A stretch of DNA of 64,000 bases, taken from the NCBI GenBank assembly GCA_002197995.1, contig NGZR01000003.1:186001-250000 (forward strand), in the 5' to 3' direction. The DNA comes from Gaeumannomyces sp. JS-464. Taxonomy: Eukaryota; Ascomycota; Sordariomycetes; Magnaporthales; Magnaporthaceae. The notes under the pieces are model-generated. The model ran no database searches and was not told where the DNA came from. It worked only from the letters and a program-made list of their open reading frames with translations. The translations under genes and the position numbers were made by a program. Positions 22,659 to 33,631 of the stretch are shown piece after piece. Positions within the stretch are counted from its first letter, which is position 1; every line of letters starts with the position of its first letter.

Positions 22659-23510
22659 ATGATGTTCGACATTTTGAGAAAGGCGTTGGGCATGAAGAAG
22701 GAGAGAGAGGTCTCAACAGATCCCTGTACAGCAGCCAAGCAACGTCAGAAAAGGTCCGACCCAGGGAACCATCCCCTGCTCGCCCGCCCGACAGCGGCAG
22801 CTTCCACCCGGCCACTACCCTACCTTTACAAGCTTGAGCTGGCGCCAAACGGCTTACCAGTGTACTACAACCATGCCACCAAGACCCGGTCGCGGTGCCA
22901 TCCCGTCTTGCTCGACGAGCTGCAGGAAGCCGGGCTCGTCGCCTCCTCAGCGACATCAACGGCCCGCCGTCCATTCGTCAGGGAACCTGATAGGCCGCCG
23001 CCGACCCCATGGGTTGAGAAGCGAGACCGCAAGGGCCAGAAATACTACGTCAACACCGAGACGGGCGGGCTGGAGGATCGGCACCCGACGGCGCTCGCGC
23101 TGGGTCGGGCCGAGGGGAGTCGCGAGCGAAGCGCCGTCACGGCCGCGACGGGCGATGCCGACGAGAGCCTCCCTGTAGCCGAGGCGTACACCTCCCGAGG
23201 ACTGAGGCCGCCATGGGTGGTGGTGGAGCAGTGCGTGCAGGGGGCGGTGCCCGAGCACATCTTCGTGAACTACCGCACGGGACAGTGGGACAACTGGGAC
23301 CCCGTCTTTACGTTCATCTACGACTGCGCATTCACACCGGAGCAGGAGGGCGCGCTCAAGGGCACGGCGCTTGGCCAGCGGCGGCTGCGGTACTACCGGG
23401 ACGCGAATGCCAAGGTCGCCGGGCTGGCTGTTAGGGACGCTGGGATCCGGGATGTACGGAAAAGGCCGCCGATCGACACGAACAGAGCGGAGGTAATACA
23501 TTATCTGTGA
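22659..23510 (+). CDS. Protein with three degenerate WW-like repeats
   Basis: Single exon, 283 codons, frame intact. Three segments follow the WW-domain pattern of an N-terminal aromatic, a Gly turn, YYxN/H-T and a C-terminal Pro. They are LYKLELAPNGLPVYYNHATK, then WVEKRDRKGQKYYVNTETGG, then PWVVVEQCV...IFVNYRTGQWDNWDP. The second Trp is replaced in repeats 1 (RCHP) and 2 (EDRHP) but kept in repeat 3, and repeat 1 lacks the first Trp. Proline-peptide binding may be weak or limited to one repeat. A C-terminal region with RRLRYYRDANAKVAGLAVRD has no match I know. Role unknown. The WW reading is by pattern only. Confidence 0.7.
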   Translation: MMFDILRKALGMKKEREVSTDPCTAAKQRQKRSDPGNHPLLARPTAAASTRPLPYLYKLELAPNGLPVYYNHATKTRSRCHPVLLDELQEAGLVASSATSTARRPFVREPDRPPPTPWVEKRDRKGQKYYVNTETGGLEDRHPTALALGRAEGSRERSAVTAATGDADESLPVAEAYTSRGLRPPWVVVEQCVQGAVPEHIFVNYRTGQWDNWDPVFTFIYDCAFTPEQEGALKGTALGQRRLRYYRDANAKVAGLAVRDAGIRDVRKRPPIDTNRAEVIHYL

Positions 23511-23996
23511 TGCTGTGATGGCGAGGATGGGGATCAATGAGCACGCCCAAAGAAATCGGGCAAAGGTGCACTGTGGGGTTCCCTTCCCCACCAATAGCTG
23601 CCTCGGCGCGCGCTTACCTCATCAGAGCGTCGCAGCACGATAAGCGATAAGGCGTCATTTGGACGGGAGGATCGATGCATGGAGCGGCCACGCATCATCA
23701 GCCTGGGCTTCCCTGTCTGGGGTAGAAATTACCGACCCAGCGACAAGGGGAAGGAGCCGAACCTTGTCCCACCAGACGGGACGGACGGAACCACGCTGAA
23801 TCTACACAGTAGTAGTCTTTGCGCACCTTCATTGCCCATGCGCTGCCTCGGACTTGCGGGCTCTCGCGAGAACAATCGCTTGCGCCTTTTCAGCTACTGC
23901 TAAGCCAGCCTCCAGCGCCACCACCCCCGTCTCGGCCGAATACCGCCCGCACCAGACGTCATTCCTGGTCGCCCGAGTCGCCTTCGCCCGCCCATC
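23511..23996. other. Intergenic region
   Basis: Between the WW-like gene and the rhomboid gene, both on +. No feature supported. The true start of the rhomboid gene may lie near its right end. Confidence 0.4.
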
Positions 23997-25193
23997 TTGG
24001 ACGCGACTTGCACAACGAGCAACACACCCCTCGACCAGCACCGACTCGAGCGCGGGCACACGCGCGCGGGCGCCCACTTGGGCGGCATCCCTCGGCAGCA
24101 ACCCAAAAATGGCCGGTTCAGCGTGCTCAGGGCGCGGTCCTATGTCTTCCGGCTGCCGCTCTTCACCCGGGCCGTCGCCGTGGTCATCATGGCCGCCTGG
24201 GTGGCGGGTCTGCAGAGCGCATGGGACATCAGGGCCTGGGCCGCGCTCAAGCCCAGCGAGATCGGCATCAAGACCCGTAAGTAGCCTGTCGCCCCGGAAC
24301 CAGACGAGTACTGCATGCGCGCGATGGCTGACAGCTCCCAACCCATGCTTCGGGTGCCCGACGACAGTCTACCGCACAAACACCTTCGTCTTCGTGCACA
24401 AGGGCCTCTTCCACGCCCTCATGAACGTTGTCGCCCTCACGCCGCTACTAGAAAGATTCGAGTCGGAATACGGGACCCTGAGCTCTGTGGCCTTGTTCAT
24501 CGGCCGTGAGTGCGCCCACCCTGTGCCCGACGAAAGCCTATTCTGTGCCCGCGCTGACAGCTCGTCACCTTTCCCGTCCAGCATTCTCTACGATACCGGC
24601 GCTCGTCTACGTCTTTATCGAGAGGGGAATATTGCGAGTCGACAATGCAGTTATGGGAGCTAGGTGAGGGGCCTCCCCCGAGGCCACTTGTCCTCTGCGC
24701 CAACCTCGTGCTGACACAGCGACGGACAGCATTTGGGTCTTTCTGCTCCTCGGCATGGAGGCCATAAGGACTTATAGGACCAACCCGCACCTAATAATTG
24801 CGACTCACCATGTTCCGACGTGGACGACGCCGCTGGCGCTCTGCCTGGTGATTTCGGCGCTGGTCCCCAACACCAGCCTGCTGGGGCACTTGTGCGGGCT
24901 AGGAGTTGGATATCTTGGTATGTTTTGCTGCTTGTTGATTCCCATGCATAGTATACTGACCGCGCGCTCCAAAACTACAAGGGGGTCTCGGATACCTCAA
25001 GTTCCTGTCGCCGCCAGAGAAGATCCTGCGGTTTGTGGAGGGCAAGCTCAACCTGTTGGGTCGGCTCCCGCACTACGTCAGCGTCGACCAGAAGACGTAC
25101 GGGCGGTTCGGGGTCCTGCCCTCGAGCGGGCCGAGCCCTGGGTCTGGGCCCGCCATCGGGCTCGTGGGGTCGACACAGCGTCTTGGGCCTTGA
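23997..25193 (+). CDS. rbd2: Rhomboid family membrane protein, Rbd2 type
   Basis: Golgi/ER intramembrane serine protease family. Fission yeast Rbd2 is required for sterol-regulated cleavage of SREBP, which is family knowledge and not shown here. Five exons: to 24276, 24368-24505, 24582-24663, 24730-24917 and 24982-25193, all GT-AG and in phase. Visible motifs: LRARSYVFRLPLFTR before membrane segment 1; VHKGLFHALMNVVALTPLLE; the Ser site in VMGAS-IWVFLLLG, whose codon is split by an intron; and the His site in LLGHLCGLGVGYLGGLGYL. The tail KLNLLGRLPHYVSVDQKTYG is typical of fungal Rbd2. The start is uncertain: the ATG at 23997 opens a long non-conserved leader. The ATG at 24114 lies one base out of frame, and one missing C in its CC run would make it the natural start. 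Confidence 0.88.
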
Positions 25194-25678
25194 AAAAGGG
25201 GCACGATAAGTTGTGTCCTGTGAGGGCTCGTGTGCAATTTCATGGGTGTTGGTGGCTTTTTAGTGCATATCATCGTGTTGTTGGGCCGGGCGATTGTGCT
25301 CGCTACAGGCCCGGGTTCTGTCTTTAAATGTATCTATAGGGTGTCACTTGTCTATATAATGTGTCGCTGCCATCGGCCGATTGCTGCTGCTAATGTTGTG
25401 TCGTCTGATTGCACCAGACGCAATCAAGATTGATGCAATTGACTGCCTAATTTGGCGATTGGACCCCTGAATTCTGGCCGCTCGGCAGCTGCATCATCAG
25501 CCAGCCACGATGTGGGGTGCCCCACGGTTAGGTAATCACGGAGCTCCTGCCGCTGACGCTTCCGCTGCAACGTCAACCACAGCTTCGTCACCAAGTGCTC
25601 CGTAAACTGCTTCGTCAAGTGCTGCCAGCCTGCGCGCCCGATAGACTGAACGCGGCCGAGCCGAGGGATTTCGCTCCA
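25194..25678. other. Intergenic region
   Basis: 3' region of the rhomboid gene and promoter of the GPI transamidase subunit, same orientation. No specific motif recognised. Confidence 0.4.
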
Positions 25679-27777
25679 ATGCCGCGCTTACTGTGTAGGT
25701 CGTGTTCTCTCACGTCTTGTCTCCCTGACATATTGCTGACCTGTCCTCTGGCTTCGCCTGCCCCAGCTTCGCTCCTGAGCCTGCGGCGGGACCCCCGTCT
25801 CCTCAAGCTCCCGCCATACCTGTCACTGCTGTGCATCGTCGTCGGCATCGCCTCGCTCGTCGTGCTGCCGCTCGACAGCTACTCGAGACGGACCTACATC
25901 TCGGAAAACGCCCTGCTGCCGGGGCAGGTGCACACCTACTTCGCCGGCAGCGACCAGAACGTCTTTCGCGCCTACAAGCACGAGGTGGACCGGCTGCTGG
26001 ACAAGAGCAATGTCGAGTGAGCGCTCTCCCGGTCGATGGACCACGCGCAACGGCACATGGATTGAAAAGCAAACAAGGCTAACCGGGACCTGCTCTCGCC
26101 GTACCGCACCAGGGTGAACGACAAGCTCGAGAGCATCCTCCGAGACGTGGGGCTCAAGACGGCGCGGCAGAACTTCACGTACGCCTCGTCGGGCACGACT
26201 CACGGCGGAGAGAACCTGTACGCCCTCCTGCATGCGCCCCGCGGCGACGCTACCGAGGCCATCGTGCTCGTCGCGGCCTGGCGCAACCCCGCGGGCGAGC
26301 CCAACCGCAACGGCGTGGCCCTGGCGCTGACGCTGGCGCGCTACTTCCGGCGCTGGTCGCTGTGGTCTAAGGACATTGTGTTCCTGCTCCCGCCCGACTC
26401 GCTGGCCGGCCCGCAGGCGTGGGTAGACGCGTACCACGACGCGCACGACGCGCGCAAGGTGGCGTCCCTGCCCCTCAAGAGCGGGGCGCTTCAGGGCGCG
26501 CTGGCGCTCGACTACGCGCGCGAGGGCCGGTACGAGAGCGTGCACGTCGTCTACGACGGCGTCAACGGGCAGCTGCCCAACCTGGACCTGATCAACAGCG
26601 TCGTCAACATCGCGGGCGGCCAGATGGGCATGGGCGTGTCGCTGCAGGAGATGTGGCGCCACGGCAGCGACGGCTACGCGGACCGGCTGCGCACCATGCT
26701 GCGCGGCATGCTGCGGCAGGGCCTGGGCGCGTCGACGGGCGCGCACTCGTGCTTCATGCCCTACCACGTCGACGCCGTCACGCTGTCGCCCTACGGCGAC
26801 GGCTGGCAGGACGAGATGGCGCTGGGCAGGGTGGTCGAGGGCACGTTCCGGTCGCTCAACAACCTGCTCGAGCACCTGCACCAGAGCTTCTTCTTCTACC
26901 TGCTCATGCACCGCGAGCGCTTTGTGAGCATCGGCACGTACCTGCCCAGCGCCATGCTGGTCGCCGCCAACTTTACCATCATGGCCATCTTTTTGTGGTT
27001 CAAGGCCGGCCAGACCGGGGCCGTGGGTGAGGCCAAGGGTGAGGCCGAGGCCGAGACCAAGGGGGGGGCGAGAACAAGGGCAAGGGCAAGGACAAGACGG
27101 CAACGCCTCTGGCTTCCAAACCGGTCGAAAGGGACCTTCTGGCGCCCTTGTGCTTCGTCGCGCTCTGCCACTTTCTGGGCATCGTTCCCCTGTATCTCTT
27201 TAACCATCTTCCCGCAGGTGTAAGTTTCTGCTCTCGTCATCTCCTTTCCCCCTTCTAATTGTGTTATGTCTCTAACCACTCGTCCGCTCAGCTCCTCGTC
27301 CCCTTCTTCTTCGTCTTTGCCGGCTTCAACACGGCCTTCCCGCTCATCTCGTCCCACCTCCTGGCGCACACCTACCGCCTCACGCTGCAACAGTACCATC
27401 TGATCCAGTCCTTCTCGCTCCTGCTGCTCGGCATGTTCGTCGCCTGCCTCGCCACCCTCAACTTCTCCCTCGCCTTCTGGGTCGGCCTGCTCTGCAGCCC
27501 CCTGACCTTCTTCCGCCCGTTCCCGGCGTCCTCGAGCCTCGGGTACTACCGCGCCGGCCTGCTCCTGCAGCAACCCATCTCGGTGCCCGCCGTCGTGCTG
27601 GTGTGCTGTTATGTCTGGGGCCTCGGGCTCGGCGACGTCCTGCGCGACGCCGCTTTCGCCTGGAACGTCTGGGGCACCTACACCCCGCTCGTCGTCTGGT
27701 GCGTCTGGTGGCCCGCCTGGCTGGCCTCGTCCGTGGTCCTGCTCGGGGGACCGATGCTCGGGGAGAAGAAGGCATAG
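25679..27777 (+). CDS. gaa1: GPI transamidase subunit Gaa1, one frame break
   Basis: Membrane subunit of the ER GPI-transamidase that attaches GPI anchors to proteins. Exon 1 is only 16 bp (25679-25694, MPRLL). Exon 2 (25767-26016) codes SLRRDPRLLKLPPYLSLLCI, a membrane segment, and RTYISENALLPGQVHTYFAG, which is typical of Gaa1. Exon 3 starts at 26113 with VNDKLESILRDVGLKTARQ. The lumenal M28-peptidase-like domain follows (ATEAIVLVAAWRNPAGE, DIVFLLPP). Several membrane segments follow, and the last exon (27292-27777) is mostly hydrophobic and ends GGPMLGEKKA. The frame breaks in the G8 run at 27061-27068. Nine G would join it to ENKGKGKDKTATPL. The anchored wall protein at 9654-11362 would be a client of this enzyme. 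Confidence 0.92.
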
Positions 27778-28177
27778 CGTTTTGAAAAATGGGAAGAGTT
27801 CTGTTGGCGAACCAGGACAAGGGTGTGGAACCCCAGAGCCGCTGAGCCGGGCAGCTTTGTACCGCTCCAAGGGCGTATTCTGTACTTTTATCCCAATAGA
27901 AGCCGGCCTGTCCAATTTGCAATCATAGCCGACGTTTGTGTTGTTTTTGTGACATTACAAAAAGTTCGTCATGATAAATGTCCCTGATATTCCCCTGCGT
28001 TTTTGGTGGGATTCTATCACGTCTTAGGCAGGTACCTCTAGCTATGATACATGGTGAGAGCCATGGTTTCTCTCGCTGGTCATGCGAGGCAGGGGTCTCG
28101 CATGAGAGCCGTCGCCAAAACGGCCGGCTAGCTGGACCACCAACTTCCCTTTACTTCTAGAACAGGAAAAAAAAAAA
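27778..28177. other. Convergent intergenic region
   Basis: 3' regions of gaa1 (+) and rpn9 (-). An A10 run sits at 28168-28177, just before the rpn9 stop. Nothing else seen. Confidence 0.5.
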
Positions 28178-29340
28178 TTACGCAGCCCAGACGTCCTGCC
28201 CCACGGCCTCGATCCAGTGGCCGAGCTGGTTGACGCTCGAGTCCCAGTCCTTGAGGCGTAGGCGCATGTTATCAATCTGCTTCATGTCGAGGACCTTTGG
28301 CTGGACCCAGTCGATGTGGGCGATGGCGTCGACCTGGTCGATGGAGCCGCGCAGCAGGCCCAGGCTAAGGGCCTTCATGACCAAGTGCTCGATCTCGTCG
28401 GGCTGGACGCGGGTCTCGCGCGCGATGGCGTCAAACGTCATGTGGCGGTCGTGGGGCGGGCGGCGGAACACGGCCTCGGTCAGGGCGGCCAGGTAGATCT
28501 TCTGGCGCAGCTGGAGACGGTGCTTGGACAGGAGCGGGTTGGAGGCGATGTGGCCCGACAGCACGTCGAATGCGGCAAGGTCGCCGCGGTTGAAGGCGAA
28601 GAGCAGCTCGCGCAGCCAGGCGTCGGCGGCCTTGCCGTCGGGCCCGGGCGCCGTCAGGGCGTCGAGGATGGGGTGCAGCAGCAGCTCGCCAAAGTTGTAG
28701 ATGGAGGTGGAGACGAGGGCGGCGATGGCGAGGTCGTAGGCGCGCGACCGGCGCTCGGCCGGGGTCAGGGCGGCGACGTCGATGCAGGCCAGGTACAGCA
28801 GGGCGTTGCGGTAGTACGAGGCGAAGTCGGCCGTGGCCTGGTAGTAGTCGGCCTGGGCGCCGTAGAAGGCGGCGTGGACGACCGTCTCGACGCTGTCGAA
28901 GCCGTCGAGTATCCTCTCGGCGCGGTCCAGGTCGGCGCGGGCGGCGTCGGCGTCCTTGAGGTCGAGCTTGACGCGGGCGACGGCGATGGTGGCGAAGACG
29001 AAGGCGTCCTGCGAGTCCTCGTGGTCGACCTTGCCGGCGGCCGTCTCGAGGAACTGCAGGCGCTCCTTGGCCGTCTTGCACTGCGAGGCGGCCTTGAGGG
29101 CCAGGTCGACGAGCTTGAGCTGGTTGATCTTGTCGGCGAACTTGAGCACAAACGTCTTGTAGAAGACGAGGCGGGCGGCGCGCTCGATGGCGTGTTGAAG
29201 AACTCGATCATGGCGTCGGTGAGCTGGTGCCACAGTTTCCTCTCCCAAAAGTCCTCAAACTGCAGTATCAGGCCCTGGAGGTCCTCGGGGGCCCGGTCCC
29301 TCATGGTGGAGAGGAACTCGGCCGTCTCGTCGGCGCTCAT
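28178..29340 (-). CDS. rpn9: 26S proteasome regulatory subunit Rpn9 (PSMD13), one frame break
   Basis: Lid subunit of the 19S regulatory particle. Start ATG at 29340 (MSADETAEFLSTMRDRAPED). The N-terminal helical repeats include FEDFWERKLWHQLTDAMIEF and LVFYKTFVLKFADKINQLKL. The PCI domain is at the C-terminus, with RRPPHDRHMTFDAIARETRV and VLDMKQIDNMRLRLKDWDSS, a hallmark end of Rpn9. Length, about 385 codons, fits the family. Frame breaks at 29173-29175: the coding strand has CCC after NTPSSAP, and one more C joins it to RLVFYKTF. No intron is needed. It faces away from the complex I gene, with about 580 bp between the start codons. Confidence 0.93.
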
Positions 29341-29923
29341 GGTGGCGGTGGTGGTGCTTCGCCTGCGCCTGGATGTGGTGTTGAGGACTGGCTGTGCGTT
29401 TGTCCGCAGGTCGCCTGGATGCCGCAAGTGATGCGAGCAGCTGGACCGTGGCGTCCTCTTCGGCCTAGGTCGTTGTCTGGCTGTGCTGTGCTATGGTGGT
29501 GTTTTGGCTGGGATGCTAAGGCTAGACTCACTTCTCTTCCTCACTCTGTCGTTCTTTAGCTGCTGCTACCTACAAGTTCGCCGCCGCCGCCTGGACCGTG
29601 CCGTGTACAGTGCAGTGGGTTGCCCAGCTCAATTGCGGGCAGCTTGACGCGGCTGGGGGCAGCCTAGCTTCCAGCCAGCTGGGCCCTGCCACACCACGAG
29701 CCACACGATCCACAGGGACCTCTCCCCACTTGGTGGCGTCAGTAACGACGACGACAAACTGCCCCACACGTGACCGCGACCAACCGACAGCGCCCAGCGA
29801 GTGAGCTTGGAGCAATTGGAAAGCGGGATCCCGAACCAACGACGACGCGAGAGCCCAAGCTCAGGGCCAACCACTACCGCCTCAATTGGACTCGAACACA
29901 CTGGCAGGCGCTGGTAGGCAAGG
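29341..29923. promoter_or_regulatory. Bidirectional promoter region between rpn9 and the complex I gene
   Basis: Separates two divergent housekeeping genes. No TATA box seen. A proteasome-gene control element of the GGTGGCAAA type was not found by eye. The GGTGGCG at 29341-29347 is just upstream of the rpn9 ATG. Confidence 0.45.
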
Positions 29924-31266
29924 ATGTCGTCCTTCCCGACCGCAGTGCGGTCCACCCGCCGGATCGCCCAGAGCGTTGTGCGCCGGCAGCCGCTCTCCGA
30001 CGTCGCCATCACCCGCACCGGCAAGCCCATCATCCGCACCCAGGGCGGCCGGTCGTCGCTCGGAGGACACACGGCCACCGTCTTTGGCGCAACCGGCCAG
30101 GTCGGGCGCTACATTGTCAACAGGCTAGGTCCGTTGTTTCCACTCCCCGACAGGCCAACAGACCCGGGCAGCCCTCTCTGACCAGGCCGCTCCCAAACAC
30201 GCACAGCTCGCCAAGGATGCACCGTCATCGTCCCCTTCCGGAGGAGATGGCCAAGCGCCACCTCAAGGTTTCGGGCGACCTGGGCAGGGTTGTGTTCATT
30301 GTACGTTGCCGCTGCGCGCGCCTACCGAATAGCTTTCCTCCAAGCCACACCCGCCGCTCACAACATTTCTAGGAGTACGACCTGCGCACACGGCGTCCAT
30401 TGAAGAAAGCGTGAGGCATTCCGACGTTGTCTACAACCTCGTGGGACGGAATTACCCAACCAAGTACGTGCCAGTACACGGCCAGGATACCAACAGTTTC
30501 ACGAGGAGCAGCCATGCTGACCACCACCCAGGAACTTCTCGCTCGAGGACGTCCACGTCGAGGGTGCCGAGCGCATCGCCGAGGCCGTGGCCAAGTACGA
30601 CGTCGACCGCTTCATCCACATGTCGTCGTACAACGCCAGCCTCGACTCCCCCTCCGAGTTCTTCCGCACAAAGGCCCGCGGCGAGCAGGTCGTGCGGAGC
30701 ATCTTCCCGAGACCACCATCGTGCGCCCCGCCCCCATCTTCGGCTTCGAGGACCGCCTGCTGCTCAAGCTCGCGAGCGTCCTCAACCTCTTCACGGCCAA
30801 CAACATGCAGGAGCGCTTCTGGCCCGTCCACTCCATCGACGTCGGCCAGGCGCTCGAGAAGATGCTGTACGACGACAGCACCGCCTCCCAGACGTACGAG
30901 CTGTACGGGCCCAAGAACTACTCGATGGCCGAGATCGCCGAGATGGTGGACCGCGAGATCTTCAAGAAGCGGAGGCACATCAACGTCCCCAAAGCCATCC
31001 TCAAGCCCGTCGCCGGCATCCTGAACCAGGCCCTGTGGTGGGACGTCATGTCGGCCGACGAGATCGAGCGCGAGTTCATCGACCAGGAGATCGACGAGAC
31101 GGCCAAGACGTTCAAGGACCTGGACATCGTGCCGGGCGACATCAGCAAGTTCACCTACCACTACCTGCAGGGCTTCCGGAGCTCGTCCTTCTACGACCTC
31201 CCGCCCGCGACCGAGAAGGAGAAGAGGGAAGAGAAGAAGTACATCCACGTGCTGGACGAGCTGTGA
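29924..31266 (+). CDS. Mitochondrial complex I 39/40-kDa subunit (NDUFA9 type), three frame breaks
   Basis: Accessory subunit of NADH:ubiquinone oxidoreductase with a bound NADPH and a short-chain-dehydrogenase fold. Exons 29924-30128, 30207-30300, 30373-30463 and 30532-31266, all GT-AG. An N-terminal Arg/Ser-rich presequence precedes RTGKPIIRTQGGRSSLGGHT. The Rossmann motif is TVFGATGQVGRYIVNRL, followed by CTVIVPFR, SVRHSDVVYNLVGRNYPTK and DVDRFIHMSSYNASLDSPSEF. The last part includes TTIVRPAPIFGFEDRLL and NMQERFWPVHSIDVGQALEK, as in fungal 40-kDa subunits. Frame breaks lie near 30238-30241, 30388-30390 and 30708-30710. Each is cured by one added base, and no intron fits there. The protein is otherwise complete to the tga at 31264. 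Confidence 0.93.
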
Positions 31267-31966
31267 GGGGGGCGACGGGACTGTTGCATATACTCGAGTA
31301 TTCGGGCACATCCTACCTAGAGTGTAAATATTACCTGCGGCTAGCTGACCTAGCATTTCCCTTTTTCCAATTGAAGAGAAAAAAACATCTTTTACTGTTT
31401 ACCCTCCCTCGTTATGCCATGTCGAATCTACTAATCGAGGGATAGGCAGACAGAGCTGCATTTTTCCGAGCTACAGTACAGATGGCTTCCCGGCAGGCTT
31501 AGGTAAACATGCAGCCCTATGTCCGTCACACCGATTCCTTTTGGCCTCGAGCCTGTTCGTCCGACGGAAACTTGGCCGCGAATGGGGCCTTTGGGGCCCG
31601 GCCAGGTGACCACCCGATATCTTGTTTTGAGTAATGAAAACCCCCATCTTAGTATACCGTGCCGTAAGACGAATGGCACGCACGGAGGGATGCCCTCGCT
31701 TTTGGGACTCTGGGCGTTGGTCTGCCCTTGTCTCCTGGCCTCTTGGATCGGCGATGGCTTGCATAACGAGTGAGCAAGCCAGCGTCTCAAGCTTCTCACT
31801 TTTTTTCTTTCTTTTTTCCTACTTTCCCCCTTTTTTATGTCAATCTTTCGACTCCCCCCTCCAGGCCAACACGCAGTTAGTAGCCAGCCCCTGAACATCC
31901 TCCACTTATCCAAATAAGCCTTTTTTTCCTTCCTTTTTTTTTTTTTTTTCCTTCCACGTAATAACC
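31267..31966. other. Intergenic region
   Basis: Between two same-strand genes. Contains strong pyrimidine tracts (31800-31862 and 31920-31956, including a run of 18 T at 31932-31949) directly before the ATG at 31967, which is common in fungal promoters. Confidence 0.45.
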
Positions 31967-33048
31967 ATGGGGCTCAGCGAAGACTTTGACGATGAACCCA
32001 TGTAAGTAGAGCGACAGACGCACAAGACGAAGTCCCTACGTAGAGGCTGACAGTCACCCCCTTCCAGCGCCCTCTCGTCCCACGCGCTCGACGCGCTCAA
32101 GTCCTTCTACGCGGACCGGGACGCGCTCAAGGCCAAGTTTGAGAACTTAAAGGACGACTCCGAGAAGCGGCAGGGCACCAAGCCCCTGAGCATCGCCGAC
32201 TTTGCCGAGGACTGGCAGGAGTCGCAGTTCTGGTACTCGGACGAGACGGCGCAATCCATCGCGCGCCAGCTGCTGGACGGCGCCACAGACGAGTCGACCA
32301 TCGCGGCCGTGTCGGCGCCGAGCGTGTTTGTTGCGCTCAAGAATGCTTTGGTGCGCGGATGCTGGGCTCTTTGTTTTTTTTCTCTGGGAAATTTCATGTA
32401 GAACCTCTCTAACGTGGAAACATCTCAGGCCTCGCGGGGCGAGGGCGAGCCCAGGCCACGCCTGGTGCTGCTGGAGCACGACAGCCGGTTCGCGGTCTTC
32501 CCCGAGTACGTGTTTTACGACTGCAACCAGCCACTGAAGCTGCCAGGTACGTGGGCCAACTCGAATGCGAATGTCGGTGTGGTGGGTTCCGACCGGCTGA
32601 TGATGGGCAACAACAAAAAGATCACCTCAGGGGCGCCTGCGACCGCATCGCTTGTGACCCTCCGTTCCTGAACGAGGACTGCCAGACCAAAGGTATGGAA
32701 AAGGGACCCTCACCCAACAGAGCCCTGAAAGACTGGGAGTTTGACTAGTAACAAACAAACAAACGACAAAAAAACAGAAGCAACAACCGTCCAGTGGCTA
32801 GCCCGCCCCCAGCCACCAGACGAGCCAACAGCCCCGGCCACGCGCGTCGTCCTCTGCACGGGCGAGCGCATGGAGGACCTCGTGACGGCGCGGCTGTACG
32901 GCGGCCTCCCGGCGGCCGCGGCCTATGCACCACCACCTTCCGCCCCGAGCACGCCAACAAGCTCAGCAACGAGTTCTACTGCTATGCCAACTTTGAGTGC
33001 GCCGACTGGCGGTGGCGGGACGGCGGGGCCGCCGCCGCTGCGGCCTAG
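31967..33048 (+). CDS. efm5: eEF1A lysine methyltransferase, Efm5 (N6AMT2/EEF1AKMT1) type
   Basis: Methylates a lysine of translation elongation factor 1A with S-adenosylmethionine. Exon 1 (31967-32001, MGLSEDFDDEP) joins exon 2 (32068-32350), which carries the family hallmark SIADFAEDWQESQFWYSDET and VSAPSVFVALKNAL. Exon 3 (32429-32546) has LVLLEHDSRFAVFPEYVFYD. Exon 4 (from 32631) has the catalytic motif CDPPFLNEDCQTK. The last exon begins near 32780 with EATTVQWLARP and holds RVVLCTGERMEDLVTARLYG. Frame breaks lie at 32631-32633, where GGG should be GGGG for the splice phase, and near 32920-32928, before TTTFRPEHANKLSNEFYCYA. The C-terminus is a short polyalanine tail. Confidence 0.9.
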
Positions 33049-33631
33049 GGGTTTGGTTGGGGACTAGTCGGGAGGCCCGGCGTCAGGAGTGATGGGACAC
33101 TCGTTATCGACACATGTCGATGTAGACGGTGGATAGATGCCTAGAGAGATATGCACTAGATATACAACCTTGGGAATCATGTCTATTTTTCGCCCTTCTC
33201 TGGTATCTGATCGTGCGCCAGACTTCAGCATGTAAGCTTTATGCAAACGCCAGTATGCTCGTATCCGCCTTGATGTAGAGCCGGCTTCCCAGCTAGAATG
33301 TGGCTCGCTCATGTTGCTTACGCGAGAGAGTCAACAGAAAAGGGAAGCCGAATAAAGTAGACATAAATTTGCTTGCTCCCTTGTTGGCACTGGCCATCTG
33401 CCAACGCCAAGGCGGAGGCTCGTCCTTTCAGATGCTGCAACCATGGAAGCGCAGGGAGTGTGTCACCCGCGCCACATGCAGTTTACCCAATTTGGGAGAC
33501 AGTGGGAAAATACACGCGAGAAACAAATGTGGCGGTCTAACCGTCGTCCCACTGCCAGTGGCCTGGGTCCTTGGCTGGTGTCCGTAAAGTCTAAATGATT
33601 GCCTTGATCCAGAGGCAGAGTGCTTTCGTCC
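33049..33631. other. Convergent intergenic region
   Basis: 3' regions of efm5 (+) and ubp8 (-). No other feature recognised. Confidence 0.5.
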
